Source: Viridibacillus sp050279675
GTDB lineage: Bacteria > Bacillota > Bacilli > Bacillales_A > Planococcaceae
Assembly: GCF_050279675.1 (NCBI RefSeq)
Contig: NZ_JBNNUK010000012.1
Location: forward strand, 1-64,000
DNA: 64,000 bases
Reading direction: 5' to 3'
Below, in pieces: positions 33,989-43,746 of the stretch. The notes beneath the pieces were generated by a model, which was not told the DNA's origin, searched no databases, and worked only from the letters and a program-made list of their open reading frames with translations. The stretch's first letter is position 1, and every line of letters starts with the position of its first letter. The position numbers and the translations under genes were made by a program.

Positions 33989-34825
33989 TTAGCTCTTTTG
34001 ATTGACTGTTATATTTAAAAAGGCACCTATTGCACCACTAAAACCATGGTCTTCTAAGAAGATAGGCGTCTTCTTTTTTAAAATTGTGTAGTTGGCGATA
34101 ACTTTTTTTAATGCTTCGTTTTCGTTTAGAGTTGTACCAATATATATAATATGTTCGACTTGATTTTGTTCTGCTAGCTGGATACTTAATGTTGTGATGA
34201 CTTCCCCTACTAAGCCTTGCACTGTTGCTAAAATATTTTCAATAGGGTGATTCTTTGTTTCATCAATTCCCATTTTACCAAAGTTACTTGCCGTTAACGT
34301 ACCTGCAATCGGTGTATCCATCCCTTGATAAATATCTTGTACTAGAAGATCAATTTCTTGTCTTTCACCATACTGTGCCTTTTTAATAATTTCATGATAG
34401 TCGTATATTCCTGTCGTTAATGCTGCTAGTCCGACTAGTGTTCCTCCACCAATACCAGTACCACCAACACGATTATGTGTTTCACCATCCATAAAATGAA
34501 TGGATGTACCTGTACCAACATTTGTAATAATGCTGCGGTCAAATTGATGGCCATGCTGAATTAGTTGATATCGAACCCCTTTTAATGTAGCTTCAAATTC
34601 AACTATGTAATGGATGGATTTTACTTCTTTTAGTAAATTTTTAACTTGCTCAGCTCTTCCGCCTGTTAAGCCAATCTCTTCAATTTCTGGGTGATTGCTA
34701 ATCCAGTCCGTTACAGCTTTTAAGTCGTTCGAAGGGAAATGCTCTAACACTAGCTCGCCAAATTCATTTTCATAAGCTAATTTTGTTAGTGTACCCCCTG
34801 CGTCTATTCCAATTGCCTTAGTCAT
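33989..34825 (-). CDS. coaW: Type II pantothenate kinase
   Basis: 278 residues of the ASKHA fold: GIDAGGTLTKLAYE at the N-terminus (phosphate 1 loop), FEATLKGVRYQLI, NVGTGTSIHFMDG and RVGGTGIGGGTLVGLA. It phosphorylates pantothenate, the first step to coenzyme A. The type II form is feedback-resistant in staphylococci and bacilli. AAAGGAGAATGGT precedes the ATG. It lies downstream of the amidohydrolase gene on the same strand, separated by 102 bp. Confidence 0.92.
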   Translation of the reverse strand: MTKAIGIDAGGTLTKLAYENEFGELVLEHFPSNDLKAVTDWISNHPEIEEIGLTGGRAEQVKNLLKEVKSIHYIVEFEATLKGVRYQLIQHGHQFDRSIITNVGTGTSIHFMDGETHNRVGGTGIGGGTLVGLAALTTGIYDYHEIIKKAQYGERQEIDLLVQDIYQGMDTPIAGTLTASNFGKMGIDETKNHPIENILATVQGLVGEVITTLSIQLAEQNQVEHIIYIGTTLNENEALKKVIANYTILKKKTPIFLEDHGFSGAIGAFLNITVNQKS

Positions 34826-34927
34826 ACCATTCTCCTTTGTAATCGCCCAATCTAAACTTTACTGCTATGTGCAGTTTTGTGCAATGATTTCCTACGATGT
34901 TATCAATTTTTCTAATTTTCTAATCGC

Positions 34928-36496
34928 TTATTTTGAAAAAACTATATTCCCTGCAACAACTGTCTTAAGTGCAATGGCATTTGGAATTTCATCTAATTCG
35001 CAAACAAATAAGTCTTTGTCGAAAATAGAAAAGTCCGCATCATATCCCGGTTGAATGGTACCCCTTAATTGTTCCTTGCCAATTACCTTTGCGCTACCGG
35101 TTGTATAGAGAGAAATCGCCTCAAAACGTGTAAGTTTTTCTGTTGGAATGTATCCTTCATGGCTTTCCTCATGCTTTTTGCGAGCGATTGCAGCGTGAAT
35201 ACCAAGTAACGGATTCGCATCTTCAATCGGTGCATCGGAACCTCCTGCACATATCAATCCTTTATCTAAAAAGCGTTTAAATGGATATGTCAATTCAGCT
35301 CGCTTTGAACCGATTTTATCTACAACCCATGGGAAATCAGAAAGAATAAATTGTGGTTGAATATCTAAAATAACTGGCAATTTACTCATTCGTTCAATCA
35401 GTAAGTCATTAACAACACTACAATGAATAAGCCTATCTTTTTTCCCATTCGTTAGAGGATTAGCTTCGATGGCTGTTAATACTTGTTCAAGAGCGGCATC
35501 GCCTATTATATGAACAGCCACCGCTTCACCATAAAAACGGGCCAATTTTACAAGCTCATCAAGTTGTTTAGATGTATGGATGAATAACCCTTTATTTTGT
35601 GGCTGATTTTCATATGGTTCAAGTAATGCAGCTGTTGCACCACCAAGTGCCCCATCAGAGAAAATCTTCATCGCTCCGGGTTCTACAAATGGCTCTGAGT
35701 AAGTTGCATTTGAGATCATCATTTGTTCGAACGCAAGATGATGTCTTAATAAATGTGCTCTGAAATTTTTTCTTTTACCGATAACTTCATTGAAAGCATT
35801 CAGTGGATTGGAAAAATGCCCATAATAACTCATATCTTCAGTATGTCCACCTGTTAAACCAAGTGACAATAAATGATTAACAGCTAACTCTATTGTATTT
35901 GTTAATGAATATTCTTGCTCTACAGGTATTTGATCTAAAACTTTGTATAGTGCTTGATCATATAATAGACCTGTTAAGAGACCATTTTCATCTCGACCAA
36001 TTTCACCGCCTTCTGGATTTGGTGTTTCTTGAGTAATATTACCAGCAGCCATTGCTGAAGTATTCGCAAGAACAACATGTCTGCATATACGTTTGAGGAC
36101 GATCGGTTCTTGACGAATAGCATCCAATTCTTGAACAGTTGGAATGCGTATATCTTTAAATTGATTTTCATCCCACCCCTCAGCAATTAGCCATTCATCA
36201 CTAGAACAATTAGCAGCCGCTTGTTTAATAACATTAAGCAACTCATCAGAAGATTTCACATTTGTTAAATCCAGTCGCAACAGTTTTTCCCCGTAGCCAA
36301 TCATATGTAAATGACTATCAACAAAACCTGGATACATCACGGCCCCTTGCAAATCAAAAACCTCTTCTGCTTGGGTTATAAGTTCTTCGTACGTACCTAC
36401 TTTTTTAACCTTGCCACTCTCAACAAGGACCGCTTCAACTGTTTCCCCATCACGTTGCATCGTGTAAATTGTACCACCAAACCATAATTGTCCCAT
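34928..36496 (-). CDS. YtcJ-like metal-dependent amidohydrolase
   Basis: A 522-residue amidohydrolase-superfamily enzyme. Metal-binding HxH is in VDSHLHMIGYG, later ligands in AVHIIGDAAL and IHCSVVN, and the catalytic Asp is in AGGSDAPIEDANPL. B. subtilis YtcJ has the same architecture. It hydrolyses an amide or imide bond of unknown substrate in the cytoplasm. GAAGGTCGGGGGAA precedes the ATG. Confidence 0.88.
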   Translation of the reverse strand: MGQLWFGGTIYTMQRDGETVEAVLVESGKVKKVGTYEELITQAEEVFDLQGAVMYPGFVDSHLHMIGYGEKLLRLDLTNVKSSDELLNVIKQAAANCSSDEWLIAEGWDENQFKDIRIPTVQELDAIRQEPIVLKRICRHVVLANTSAMAAGNITQETPNPEGGEIGRDENGLLTGLLYDQALYKVLDQIPVEQEYSLTNTIELAVNHLLSLGLTGGHTEDMSYYGHFSNPLNAFNEVIGKRKNFRAHLLRHHLAFEQMMISNATYSEPFVEPGAMKIFSDGALGGATAALLEPYENQPQNKGLFIHTSKQLDELVKLARFYGEAVAVHIIGDAALEQVLTAIEANPLTNGKKDRLIHCSVVNDLLIERMSKLPVILDIQPQFILSDFPWVVDKIGSKRAELTYPFKRFLDKGLICAGGSDAPIEDANPLLGIHAAIARKKHEESHEGYIPTEKLTRFEAISLYTTGSAKVIGKEQLRGTIQPGYDADFSIFDKDLFVCELDEIPNAIALKTVVAGNIVFSK

Positions 36497-36726
36497 TTCC
36501 CCCGACCTTCCCCTAAATTAGCTTTTCGAAATATTCCTATTATATCATTTTGAACAAAAAGGACGTATTGATAAGGTAGGTAATTCAGACGTCAATTCTT
36601 ATTTAATAGGCTCCATCCTATACTGAATAAATAGTCATAAACGAAACTTTTTCCCCTATCAATCTCTAAGCCGTTTTATATGGAGCGCAACTCTAATGCA
36701 AAAATTGTAAATTTTACTTTTATGTA

Positions 36727-36760
36727 CAAAAAAGAAGGACGAACAAAGTTCGCCCTTCTT
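36727..36760 (-). terminator. Terminator of the SDR-MarR operon
   Basis: Stem AAGAAGGGCGAAC/GTTCGTCCTTCTT on the minus strand followed by TTTTGT. Confidence 0.85.
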
Positions 36761-36778
36761 ACCACAATTCAACATTAA

Positions 36779-37204
36779 TTATTGACTTGTTAATTTTGAA
36801 TATATTGAGAAAAGTTTTTGGATTTCATCTTCTGAAAGAATTTTGAAATATTCTTGGCGCATTTCAGCACCTAATAAACTAGCTTCCTCTAAGATTTCTA
36901 CCCCTAAAGGTGTTATTTGAATATAAGAAATTCTTCTATCAAATGAATCCTGACATCGAACACAATATTGATTGTGAATTAGTTTTTCTGCTAAATGTGT
37001 TAAAGAAGGCGGTGCAAACTCAAGGTATTTTGCAATATCCGTGGGTTTACTTTTTCCATGTTCTTTTAAATAGCTCAATACTAATATATGTGATATCCCT
37101 ATATTAACTTTAAATAACTTTTTCCAAGCTAAAATCATGTTCTCATTTGCTTTATCAAGCACATGGACAAGGTCAAATAGGGTAGGATTATTTTTCAATG
37201 GCAT
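36779..37204 (-). CDS. MarR-family regulator downstream of the SDR
   Basis: 141 residues with a winged helix-turn-helix: GKSKPTDIAKYLEFAPPSLT, HLAEKLIHNQYCVRC and the wing DSFDRRISYIQITPLG. Cys residues in YCVRCQD near the wing could make it redox-responsive, though this is speculative. It lies 18 bp downstream of the SDR gene on the same strand and probably controls that operon. Confidence 0.87.
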   Translation of the reverse strand: MPLKNNPTLFDLVHVLDKANENMILAWKKLFKVNIGISHILVLSYLKEHGKSKPTDIAKYLEFAPPSLTHLAEKLIHNQYCVRCQDSFDRRISYIQITPLGVEILEEASLLGAEMRQEYFKILSEDEIQKLFSIYSKLTSQ

Positions 37205-37222
37205 CCAACTCCATATACAAAA

Positions 37223-37957
37223 TTATTGTGCTGAGAATCCACCATCGATTACAAGTTCAGAACCAGTAATAAATGAAGCTTCATCAGATGCTAAGAAGAT
37301 TGCAGCGTTTGCAATATCAGCTGGTTGTCCAAGACGAGCAAGTGGAGTTGCTTTAACCATAGCTTCTACGTATGCAGCAGAATCTTTTAATACAGCAGTC
37401 ATTGGTGTTTCGATAATTCCTGGGAATACTGCGTTTACACGTACGCCAAATTTACCGAATGCAGTTGCAGCAGCTTTAGAAATAGCACGAACAGAACCTT
37501 TAGAAGCAGAGTATGCATTTAAGCCCATACCAATTTGAGCTGTGAATGAAGAAATGTTAACGATTGAACCTTTTCCATCTTCCTTCATTACTTCAGAAAC
37601 GTGTTTCATACCTAAGAAAGGTCCGAATGCGTTAATATTGTGCATTAATGACCAGTCATCAACTGTAATAGCATCCATTGGTTTTTCTGATGAAATTCCA
37701 GCGTTATTAACAAGGACATCAATTTTACCAAATTTTTCAACAATATTTTCAACTAGCTCTTTCCAGTTTGCATCATCCATAACATTTAATTTCATTCCGA
37801 AAATGTTTTTTCCGTTGTCGATTGCAGCGATTGCAGCATCGTTAATATCAGCTGCAATAACAATTGCGCCTTCTTGAGCAAATAATTCAACCATTTTTGC
37901 TCCAATACCTGATGCTCCACCTGTTATGATTGTTACTTTATTATCTAATCTACCCAT
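37223..37957 (-). CDS. Short-chain dehydrogenase/reductase (SDR)
   Basis: A classical 244-residue SDR. TGGASGIGAKMV (residues 12-23) is the NAD(P)-binding loop, NNAGIS follows, and the catalytic Ser and Tyr-x3-Lys are in NISSFTAQIGMGLNAYSASK. Asp38 after the second strand (VIAADINDA) favours NAD(H). It oxidises or reduces an alcohol/ketone of unknown identity; closest in style to FabG/glucose dehydrogenase-like enzymes. First gene of an operon with a MarR regulator. The ATG follows AAAGGAGTT. Confidence 0.92.
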   Translation of the reverse strand: MGRLDNKVTIITGGASGIGAKMVELFAQEGAIVIAADINDAAIAAIDNGKNIFGMKLNVMDDANWKELVENIVEKFGKIDVLVNNAGISSEKPMDAITVDDWSLMHNINAFGPFLGMKHVSEVMKEDGKGSIVNISSFTAQIGMGLNAYSASKGSVRAISKAAATAFGKFGVRVNAVFPGIIETPMTAVLKDSAAYVEAMVKATPLARLGQPADIANAAIFLASDEASFITGSELVIDGGFSAQ

Positions 37958-37989
37958 TATAAAAACTCCTTTGAAAGAAAATATTTAGA

Positions 37990-38026
37990 TGTCTAAGGAT
38001 TTATGTAAAACCAAATTTATTAGACA
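37990..38026. promoter_or_regulatory. Spaced inverted repeat upstream of the SDR gene
   Basis: TGTCTAA (37990-37996) and TTAGACA (38020-38026) are perfect inverted 7-mers whose centres are 30 bp apart, about three helical turns. They lie 33-69 bp upstream of the SDR start, where the MarR regulator would act. Evidence is positional only. Confidence 0.35.
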
Positions 38027-38175
38027 ATTAAATATTATCACGTTAAAATATTTAATACAAAACATTTGTTTTATTTCTATAAGATTTATTTGTTTCTACG
38101 GATTTTGTTGTATCTTTTTCACTATTTGATATACGATAGTATGGAAGATTTTTTGATTGAACGGAGGAAGACAAA

Positions 38176-38997
38176 ATGTCAGAACAAAAAGCACTCTATA
38201 AAGAAGCGATGAGCGTTTTAAAAGCAACAAGTCGCACTTTTTTTATTCCTATTACATTTTTGCAAAAAGAATTGAAAACAACTGTTGCAACAGCATATTT
38301 ATGCATGCGAGCTATTGATGAAATTGAAGACCATGAGGATTTAGATATCGCCGTTAAAAGCGATCTATTACGACAAGTAAGTACTATGTTATTAAAACCA
38401 TTTGATAATGAAGCTTACTTATCATTACTTAAACCATATGAAAATATACTGCCTGAAGTCACAATCCGACTTGGTGATTGGCTGGCATTATGTCCTGAAG
38501 ATATTCGCGAGACAATCGCTGCTTCTACAAGTGAAATGGCAGAAGGTATGGCTAAGTGGGCAGACAAAAATTGGGTTGTTAAAACAAGAGAAGATTTAGA
38601 CGACTACACATACTACGTAGCAGGACTTGTTGGGACGATGCTATCTGATATTTGGCGCTGGGGTGCTGGCATCGAAACAGACCGTGAATTAGCAATCGGC
38701 TATGGACGTGGTTTACAAGCGGTGAACATTTTACGCAACCAAGAAGAGGACGATGAACGTGGTGTAAGCTTCATGCCAGATGGTTGGACACGCGATGATC
38801 TATTCAAATATGCTGAGGAAAACTTGGCTAAAGGTGATTTGTATAATAAAAGCATAAAAAAACGTAGCATTTTAATGTTCTGTAAAATTCCTTTGGCACT
38901 TGCACATAAAACACTACAAGCTATGCTTAACGGTCATGAGAAAATGACACGTCAAGAGGTTGAACAAACTGTTGAGGAAGTAACGAAGGCAGATTAA
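38176..38997 (+). CDS. Squalene/phytoene synthase-like protein
   Basis: A 273-residue trans-isoprenyl diphosphate synthase-fold protein. The first Asp-rich motif is D48-E-I-E-D52 in RAIDEIEDHED. The second, normally NILRDxxxD, reads NILRNQEED, so the first Asp (residue 188) is Asn while Asp192 remains. Other conserved parts are YYVAGLVGTMLSDIW and RGVSFMPDGW. Family members condense two prenyl diphosphates (CrtM, HpnC) or dephosphorylate farnesyl diphosphate (YisP). The altered motif argues for caution on condensing activity. ACGGAGGAAGAC precedes the ATG. Monocistronic. Confidence 0.82.
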   Translation: MSEQKALYKEAMSVLKATSRTFFIPITFLQKELKTTVATAYLCMRAIDEIEDHEDLDIAVKSDLLRQVSTMLLKPFDNEAYLSLLKPYENILPEVTIRLGDWLALCPEDIRETIAASTSEMAEGMAKWADKNWVVKTREDLDDYTYYVAGLVGTMLSDIWRWGAGIETDRELAIGYGRGLQAVNILRNQEEDDERGVSFMPDGWTRDDLFKYAEENLAKGDLYNKSIKKRSILMFCKIPLALAHKTLQAMLNGHEKMTRQEVEQTVEEVTKAD

Positions 38998-39033
38998 CCT
39001 GTAATATCATACTAAAAGAAATACACAATACAA

Positions 39034-39074
39034 AAAATGAGCCGAGTAGAAAAATTAATCTACTTCGGCTTTTC
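39034..39074. terminator. Bidirectional terminator between convergent genes
   Basis: AGCCGAGTAGA / TCTACTTCGGCT with one bulge, followed by TTTTCTATT on the plus strand and TTTTTTG on the minus strand. Confidence 0.75.
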
Positions 39075-39087
39075 TATTACAAAATGT

Positions 39088-40119
39088 TTAAGAATTAGAT
39101 AAGGTAAGTACTTCCTCAATCCCTGAAATCATATCATACGCGCCTTCAGAAGTATTTACGCAGACGACGATTTTGAGATCTCGCTTAGGGTAAAATGCAG
39201 CATGGAAATTAACTCCTGGATCATAACCCATTAACAAATACTTAGATACTTCTTCCTCGTAGGTTTTAATCCAAATTCCGTAACCATATGATAGCCCTTC
39301 CATTTCATGAGCATGAGGCGTTAACATTTGTTTGGTTATGCTTTCACTCAAAAGTTTATAGCTTGTTAACGATTCCCATAGCTTCATCATATCTGTTGCA
39401 GTAACATAAGCTCCGCCATCAGACCCTCCCTTTACAGGTAGAGAGTATATATTCGTTTTCCACGTACCATCAGAAAGATCAATATATCCAATCGCTGTTT
39501 TTGCAGGCAAAGCATCCATTTCAAAATATCCAGAGTCAAGCATTCCTGCTCGTTGGAAAATATTCATTTCAACATATTCGCTAAAGCTCATACCAGTAAT
39601 TTGTTCAATAATTAAACCTAGTAAAATATATCCCGAATTATTATATTGGAATTTTGCACCTGCAGGATATTTCATTTCCTCATTTTGAAACAATGGTAAG
39701 AAATCTTGTAATTTTCTTATATGGTACATAGGTGTCTTAATCCATAGTTCTTCAAAATCGTTCATTACTTCTTCATCAAAATAATCCGGAACACCAGAAG
39801 TATGCGTAAGCAAATGGTGAACTGTAATATTTTCATCAAAATGCGGAAATTCAAATGTTAAACAATTTTGTAATTTCGACTCAAAGGAGAGCTCTCCTTT
39901 TTCGATAAGCTGACAAATGGCAATTGCTGTGAAAACTTTACAACCTGATGCGATACCGTATTTTGTAGTTTCTTCATTTTCAATTTTTTCACTTCGATTT
40001 GAGTAGCCAAAACTTATACTTGCTAGTGAATCTGTTCCCTGTTTCGTAAAAATGGTACCTGAAAATTGAGTCTCTTGTTGAACAGTCTCAATCTTCTTTA
40101 ACAGATTTTCTTGTGCCAT
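39088..40119 (-). CDS. Serine beta-lactamase-like hydrolase (class C fold)
   Basis: A 343-residue PBP4*/class C beta-lactamase-family protein. Ser58-x-x-Lys61 lies in GIASGCKVFTAIAICQL, the Tyr-x-Asn motif in FQYNNSGYILLGLIIEQI. There is no signal peptide, so it is probably a cytoplasmic esterase or peptidase rather than a drug-resistance enzyme. Start at 40119 follows CAGGGGGAATC; an upstream in-frame ATG (40137) precedes that site. Confidence 0.85.
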   Translation of the reverse strand: MAQENLLKKIETVQQETQFSGTIFTKQGTDSLASISFGYSNRSEKIENEETTKYGIASGCKVFTAIAICQLIEKGELSFESKLQNCLTFEFPHFDENITVHHLLTHTSGVPDYFDEEVMNDFEELWIKTPMYHIRKLQDFLPLFQNEEMKYPAGAKFQYNNSGYILLGLIIEQITGMSFSEYVEMNIFQRAGMLDSGYFEMDALPAKTAIGYIDLSDGTWKTNIYSLPVKGGSDGGAYVTATDMMKLWESLTSYKLLSESITKQMLTPHAHEMEGLSYGYGIWIKTYEEEVSKYLLMGYDPGVNFHAAFYPKRDLKIVVCVNTSEGAYDMISGIEEVLTLSNS

Positions 40120-40214
40120 ATATGATTCCCCCTGCACAGTAGATTTAGTTTATTCAAATCTCCTCACTTCAAACTACCATAAACAGAAGATTTTTGGTAT
40201 TTTTTTCTAACTAA

Positions 40215-41546
40215 TCATATATTTTCTTTCAAATAATTCCTCCTTAACTCTTCAGGTACCATGTTACCACCAGTCGCCCAAACAATATGAGTCGCATTCG
40301 CCATTCGAGCGTTAAGTTTTTGCTTTACTATAAACTCTTGCCCTAACTTTTCTAACATAACTGGCCCCTTCATACCCGCCAATGCTGAAGGTTCTAAGAA
40401 AATATCTTCGCTTTTATGAATCTCACGTAATAACATGAGCATTTCTGCATCACTAATTGTGTAGCAACCTGCTAAATAAGGCTCCATTACTCTACCAACG
40501 AAACCAGAAGCTCTCCCTACAGCTAATCCATCTGCCTCTGTTTTTTGCTCTATTCCAAGATTTTCTACAGAGATTTCATCATGTAGACCCGTCATCATTC
40601 CAATCGTCATACACGGTGCAGTCGTAGGCTCAGCAAAAAAGCTATACACGTGCTCACCAAATTCTGATTTCAAACCATACGCGACTCCCCCTGGACCACC
40701 ACCTACACCACATGGTAAATAAACAAAGAGAGGATGCTCTGCATCGACTGTAATATTCATTTCCTTCAGTTGGTTTTTCAACCTTCTTGCAGCAACCGCA
40801 TAGCCTAAAAATAAATCCTTAGAATTTTCATCATCTATAAAATGGCACATCGGATCACTTTCAGCTTGCTCTCTCCCTTTTTCTACAGCTAAGCTATAAT
40901 CTGATTCATACTCTACAACTGTTACACCTTTTTCTCTTAGTAACTTCTTTTTCCACTCTTTTGCATCAGCTGACATATGTACAGTTACTTGAAAGCCTAG
41001 TTTTGCACTCATGATGCCAATACTCAACCCTAAATTCCCCGTAGATCCGACGGCAATAGAATATTTTGAAAACAGTGCATGTGCCTCTTCGGAAGTGAGC
41101 GATACGTATGAATCTTCTATCGTCAGAAAACCGGCTTCTAAAGCTATTTTTTCTGCATGCTTTAAAACTTCGTAAATGCCTCCACGCGCTTTAATCGAGC
41201 CTGAAATAGGCAATGTATTATCGCATTTTAATAGTAGTTTTCCATCGATAATTACTTGGTAATAACTATTTAAAAAGCTCTTCATTTCAGCTATTTCAAC
41301 AATCTTCGATTCAATTATTCCTTTTGATCTAGTTGTTTCAGGAAAAGCCTTTTCTATAAAAGGAGCAAAACGCTGCAGTCTAGCTGCTGCGTCATCAATA
41401 GCTTCTTTCCCTATTTCATAATCAGTATTACTCAACTCAGAATGAGGGCTAAATTTTTCGTTTAACCAAAGTATTTCTTGAAGTGTTTTAACCCTTTTTA
41501 ATTGCGGAAAAGCATTCACCAAATTAGCAAATTTAATTGAAATCAT
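40215..41546 (-). CDS. dsdA: D-serine ammonia-lyase
   Basis: A 443-residue PLP enzyme that deaminates D-serine to pyruvate and ammonia. CDNTLPISGSIKARGGIYEV contains the PLP lysine, VGSTGNLGLSIGIMSAKLGF the cofactor loop, and PCGVGGGPGGVAYGLK the phosphate-binding glycines. Length fits DsdA. Start chosen at 41546, where TTGGAGGAAATAGTT precedes ATG; the upstream frame overlaps the YaiI-type gene. The gene follows that gene closely and is likely co-transcribed. No DsdC-type regulator is present. Confidence 0.92.
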   Translation of the reverse strand: MISIKFANLVNAFPQLKRVKTLQEILWLNEKFSPHSELSNTDYEIGKEAIDDAAARLQRFAPFIEKAFPETTRSKGIIESKIVEIAEMKSFLNSYYQVIIDGKLLLKCDNTLPISGSIKARGGIYEVLKHAEKIALEAGFLTIEDSYVSLTSEEAHALFSKYSIAVGSTGNLGLSIGIMSAKLGFQVTVHMSADAKEWKKKLLREKGVTVVEYESDYSLAVEKGREQAESDPMCHFIDDENSKDLFLGYAVAARRLKNQLKEMNITVDAEHPLFVYLPCGVGGGPGGVAYGLKSEFGEHVYSFFAEPTTAPCMTIGMMTGLHDEISVENLGIEQKTEADGLAVGRASGFVGRVMEPYLAGCYTISDAEMLMLLREIHKSEDIFLEPSALAGMKGPVMLEKLGQEFIVKQKLNARMANATHIVWATGGNMVPEELRRNYLKENI

Positions 41547-41563
41547 AACTATTTCCTCCAAGT

Positions 41564-42013
41564 TCACGATTTTGTCAAAATTTCTTTGCATAAACGGCGG
41601 AAAGCTTCGGCAAATTCCAAATTAGCCTCTTTGGAACGTTTTTTTGGCCCCTTCGTTCTACCACCAGCTTGCCTTATTTTCTGACCTAAATGTCGTGTAA
41701 AAAGTAATTGTTCTATATTACCCGATGTGTAATTTCTTCCATTTTGATCAATAGCATAACCCGATTTAGCCAATACCATAGCTGCCAAACCATAATCTTG
41801 AGTAACTACTATGTCACCTTTTTGTAAGCGATTAACTAGAACAAAGTCAACGGCATCGCTCCCTTTCGATACCATGACCGTGTCCGCACCTTCTCGTTCA
41901 ATTTGATGAGCAGTATCACAAAAAATGGTTACTTTCAATTGGAATTCATTCGCTATTTTTATTATTAAATCTACAACTGGACAGCCATCTGCATCTATCA
42001 AGATTCTAGTCAC
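41564..42013 (-). CDS. YaiI/YqxD (DUF188) family protein
   Basis: 149 residues with ILIDADGCPVVDLIIKIA at the N-terminus, DAVDFVLVNRLQKGDIVVTQ DYGLAA in the middle and GGRTKGPKKRS near the end, the clear signatures of this conserved family with a PIN-like acidic fold. Biochemical role unsettled, possibly a nuclease. The start is GTG at 42013 with GAGGT upstream. 17 bp separate it from dsdA. Confidence 0.9.
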   Translation of the reverse strand: MTRILIDADGCPVVDLIIKIANEFQLKVTIFCDTAHQIEREGADTVMVSKGSDAVDFVLVNRLQKGDIVVTQDYGLAAMVLAKSGYAIDQNGRNYTSGNIEQLLFTRHLGQKIRQAGGRTKGPKKRSKEANLEFAEAFRRLCKEILTKS

Positions 42014-42207
42014 ATTTATAACCTCATTTACATTTTATTTACAAACTATTGACGCTTATATAATAATTCAAAATTATCATATTTAATACCATTCACGTGT
42101 ATAATAATTCGCTATTTATGCATATTTATAAATATTGCAATATTGAATTATTAAAAAAATAGCGCTACTATATTATAATAGGTCAAATATTACTGGGGGT
42201 ATTCACA

Positions 42208-43581
42208 ATGGTCACAATTACAACAGAATCACAGCAAATTGCAACACAGTATATCGATGATGTGTTTAACAATTTGAAAAAACACCACTCACATGAACCT
42301 GAGTTTTTACAAGCTGTTAAAGAAATCATTTATTCATTAACTCCTGTTTTTGCTAAACGTCCTGAATTAATGGATGCAAGCCTATTAGAACGAATCACCG
42401 AGCCAGAACGTGTAGTAAAATTCCGTGTTTCATGGGTAGACGATAGTGGTAAGGTACAAGTTAACCGTGGTTATCGTGTACAATACAGCAGTGCAATTGG
42501 ACCTTACAAAGGCGGACTTCGTTTCCATCCGTCGGTAAACGAAAGTATTATTAAATTCCTAGGTTTTGAACAAATTTTCAAAAACTCGTTAACTGGCCAA
42601 CCTATTGGCGGTGCAAAAGGTGGCTCGGATTTCGACCCTAAAGGGAAATCAGATGCTGAAATTATGCGCTTCTGTCAAGCTTTCATGACAGAATTACATA
42701 AATATATTGGACCAGATGTTGATGTACCTGCTGGTGATATCGGCGTAGGAGCTCGTGAAATCGGCTTCCTATTTGGTCAGTACAACAGAATTCGCGGTGC
42801 TTATGAAGCAGGTGTTATTACGGGTAAAATGCCACGCTTTGGTGGTAGTTTAGCACGTAAAGAAGCAACTGGCTATGGTACAGTTTATTTCGTTCAAGAA
42901 ATGCTAAAAGAAATTAAGGCTACATTCCAAGACTCAACAGTTGTAGTTTCTGGTTCTGGTAACGTTTCAGTTTACGCTATTGAGAAAGCACAACAACTAG
43001 GTGCAAAAGTTGTTGCATGTAGCGACTCAAACGGCTATATCTATGATCCAAATGGTATTAACTTAGATACTGTTAAACAAATTAAGGAAATTGAACAAGG
43101 CCGTATTAAAGAATATGTGGAACGTCATCCTGAGGCTACCTTTACTGAAGGTTGTTCTGGTATTTGGACTATTCCATGTGACATTGCTCTACCGTGCGCT
43201 ACTCAAAATGAAATTGATGAAGAATCTGCTAAAACACTCGTTTCAAACGGAGTAAAAGCTGTCGGTGAAGGTGCAAACATGCCTTCAACTCTTAAAGCAA
43301 TTCAAGTTTATCTAGAAAACAAAGTTCTTTTCGCACCTGCTAAAGCAGCAAATGCAGGCGGTGTTGCAGTTTCAGCTCTTGAAATGGCTCAAAATAGCAT
43401 GCGTATATTCTGGACTTTTGAAGAAGTCGACGAAAAATTACATGATATTATGAAGTCAATTTATAGTAACAGTGTAGATGCTGCAAGAGAATATGGATAT
43501 GAAGGTAATTTACTAATTGGTGCGAATATCGCAGGTTTCTTAAAAGTAGCAGATGCAATGATTGCTCAAGGTGTTATTTAA
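42208..43581 (+). CDS. gdhA: Glutamate dehydrogenase, NADP-type
   Basis: 457 residues, the length of hexameric GdhA. The substrate-binding block is GPYKGGLRFHPSVNESIIKF and QPIGGAKGGSDFDPKG; PAGDIGVGAREIGFLFGQY and the Rossmann motif SGSGNVSVYAIEKA follow. It aminates 2-oxoglutarate for ammonium assimilation. The N-terminal shape (long) is that of NADP-dependent enzymes rather than RocG/GudB. TACTGGGGGTATT precedes the ATG. Own terminator. Confidence 0.94.
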   Translation: MVTITTESQQIATQYIDDVFNNLKKHHSHEPEFLQAVKEIIYSLTPVFAKRPELMDASLLERITEPERVVKFRVSWVDDSGKVQVNRGYRVQYSSAIGPYKGGLRFHPSVNESIIKFLGFEQIFKNSLTGQPIGGAKGGSDFDPKGKSDAEIMRFCQAFMTELHKYIGPDVDVPAGDIGVGAREIGFLFGQYNRIRGAYEAGVITGKMPRFGGSLARKEATGYGTVYFVQEMLKEIKATFQDSTVVVSGSGNVSVYAIEKAQQLGAKVVACSDSNGYIYDPNGINLDTVKQIKEIEQGRIKEYVERHPEATFTEGCSGIWTIPCDIALPCATQNEIDEESAKTLVSNGVKAVGEGANMPSTLKAIQVYLENKVLFAPAKAANAGGVAVSALEMAQNSMRIFWTFEEVDEKLHDIMKSIYSNSVDAAREYGYEGNLLIGANIAGFLKVADAMIAQGVI

Positions 43582-43609
43582 TTTCAACACTTTCTATAGT
43601 AAAACTTCA

Positions 43610-43644
43610 AAGCAGTAAATCCGAACGGGTTTACTGCTTTTTAG
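43610..43644 (+). terminator. Terminator of gdhA
   Basis: AAGCAGTAAATCC / GGGTTTACTGCTT, then TTTTAG. Confidence 0.85.
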
Positions 43645-43746
43645 ATGAATATTCGTCTTTTTTACATAGATTTCCCTTTATTATGAAAAAAACTATCATT
43701 TACACACTAAATAACTTACAATAGCAATGAAACGGAGGCTGAATGT

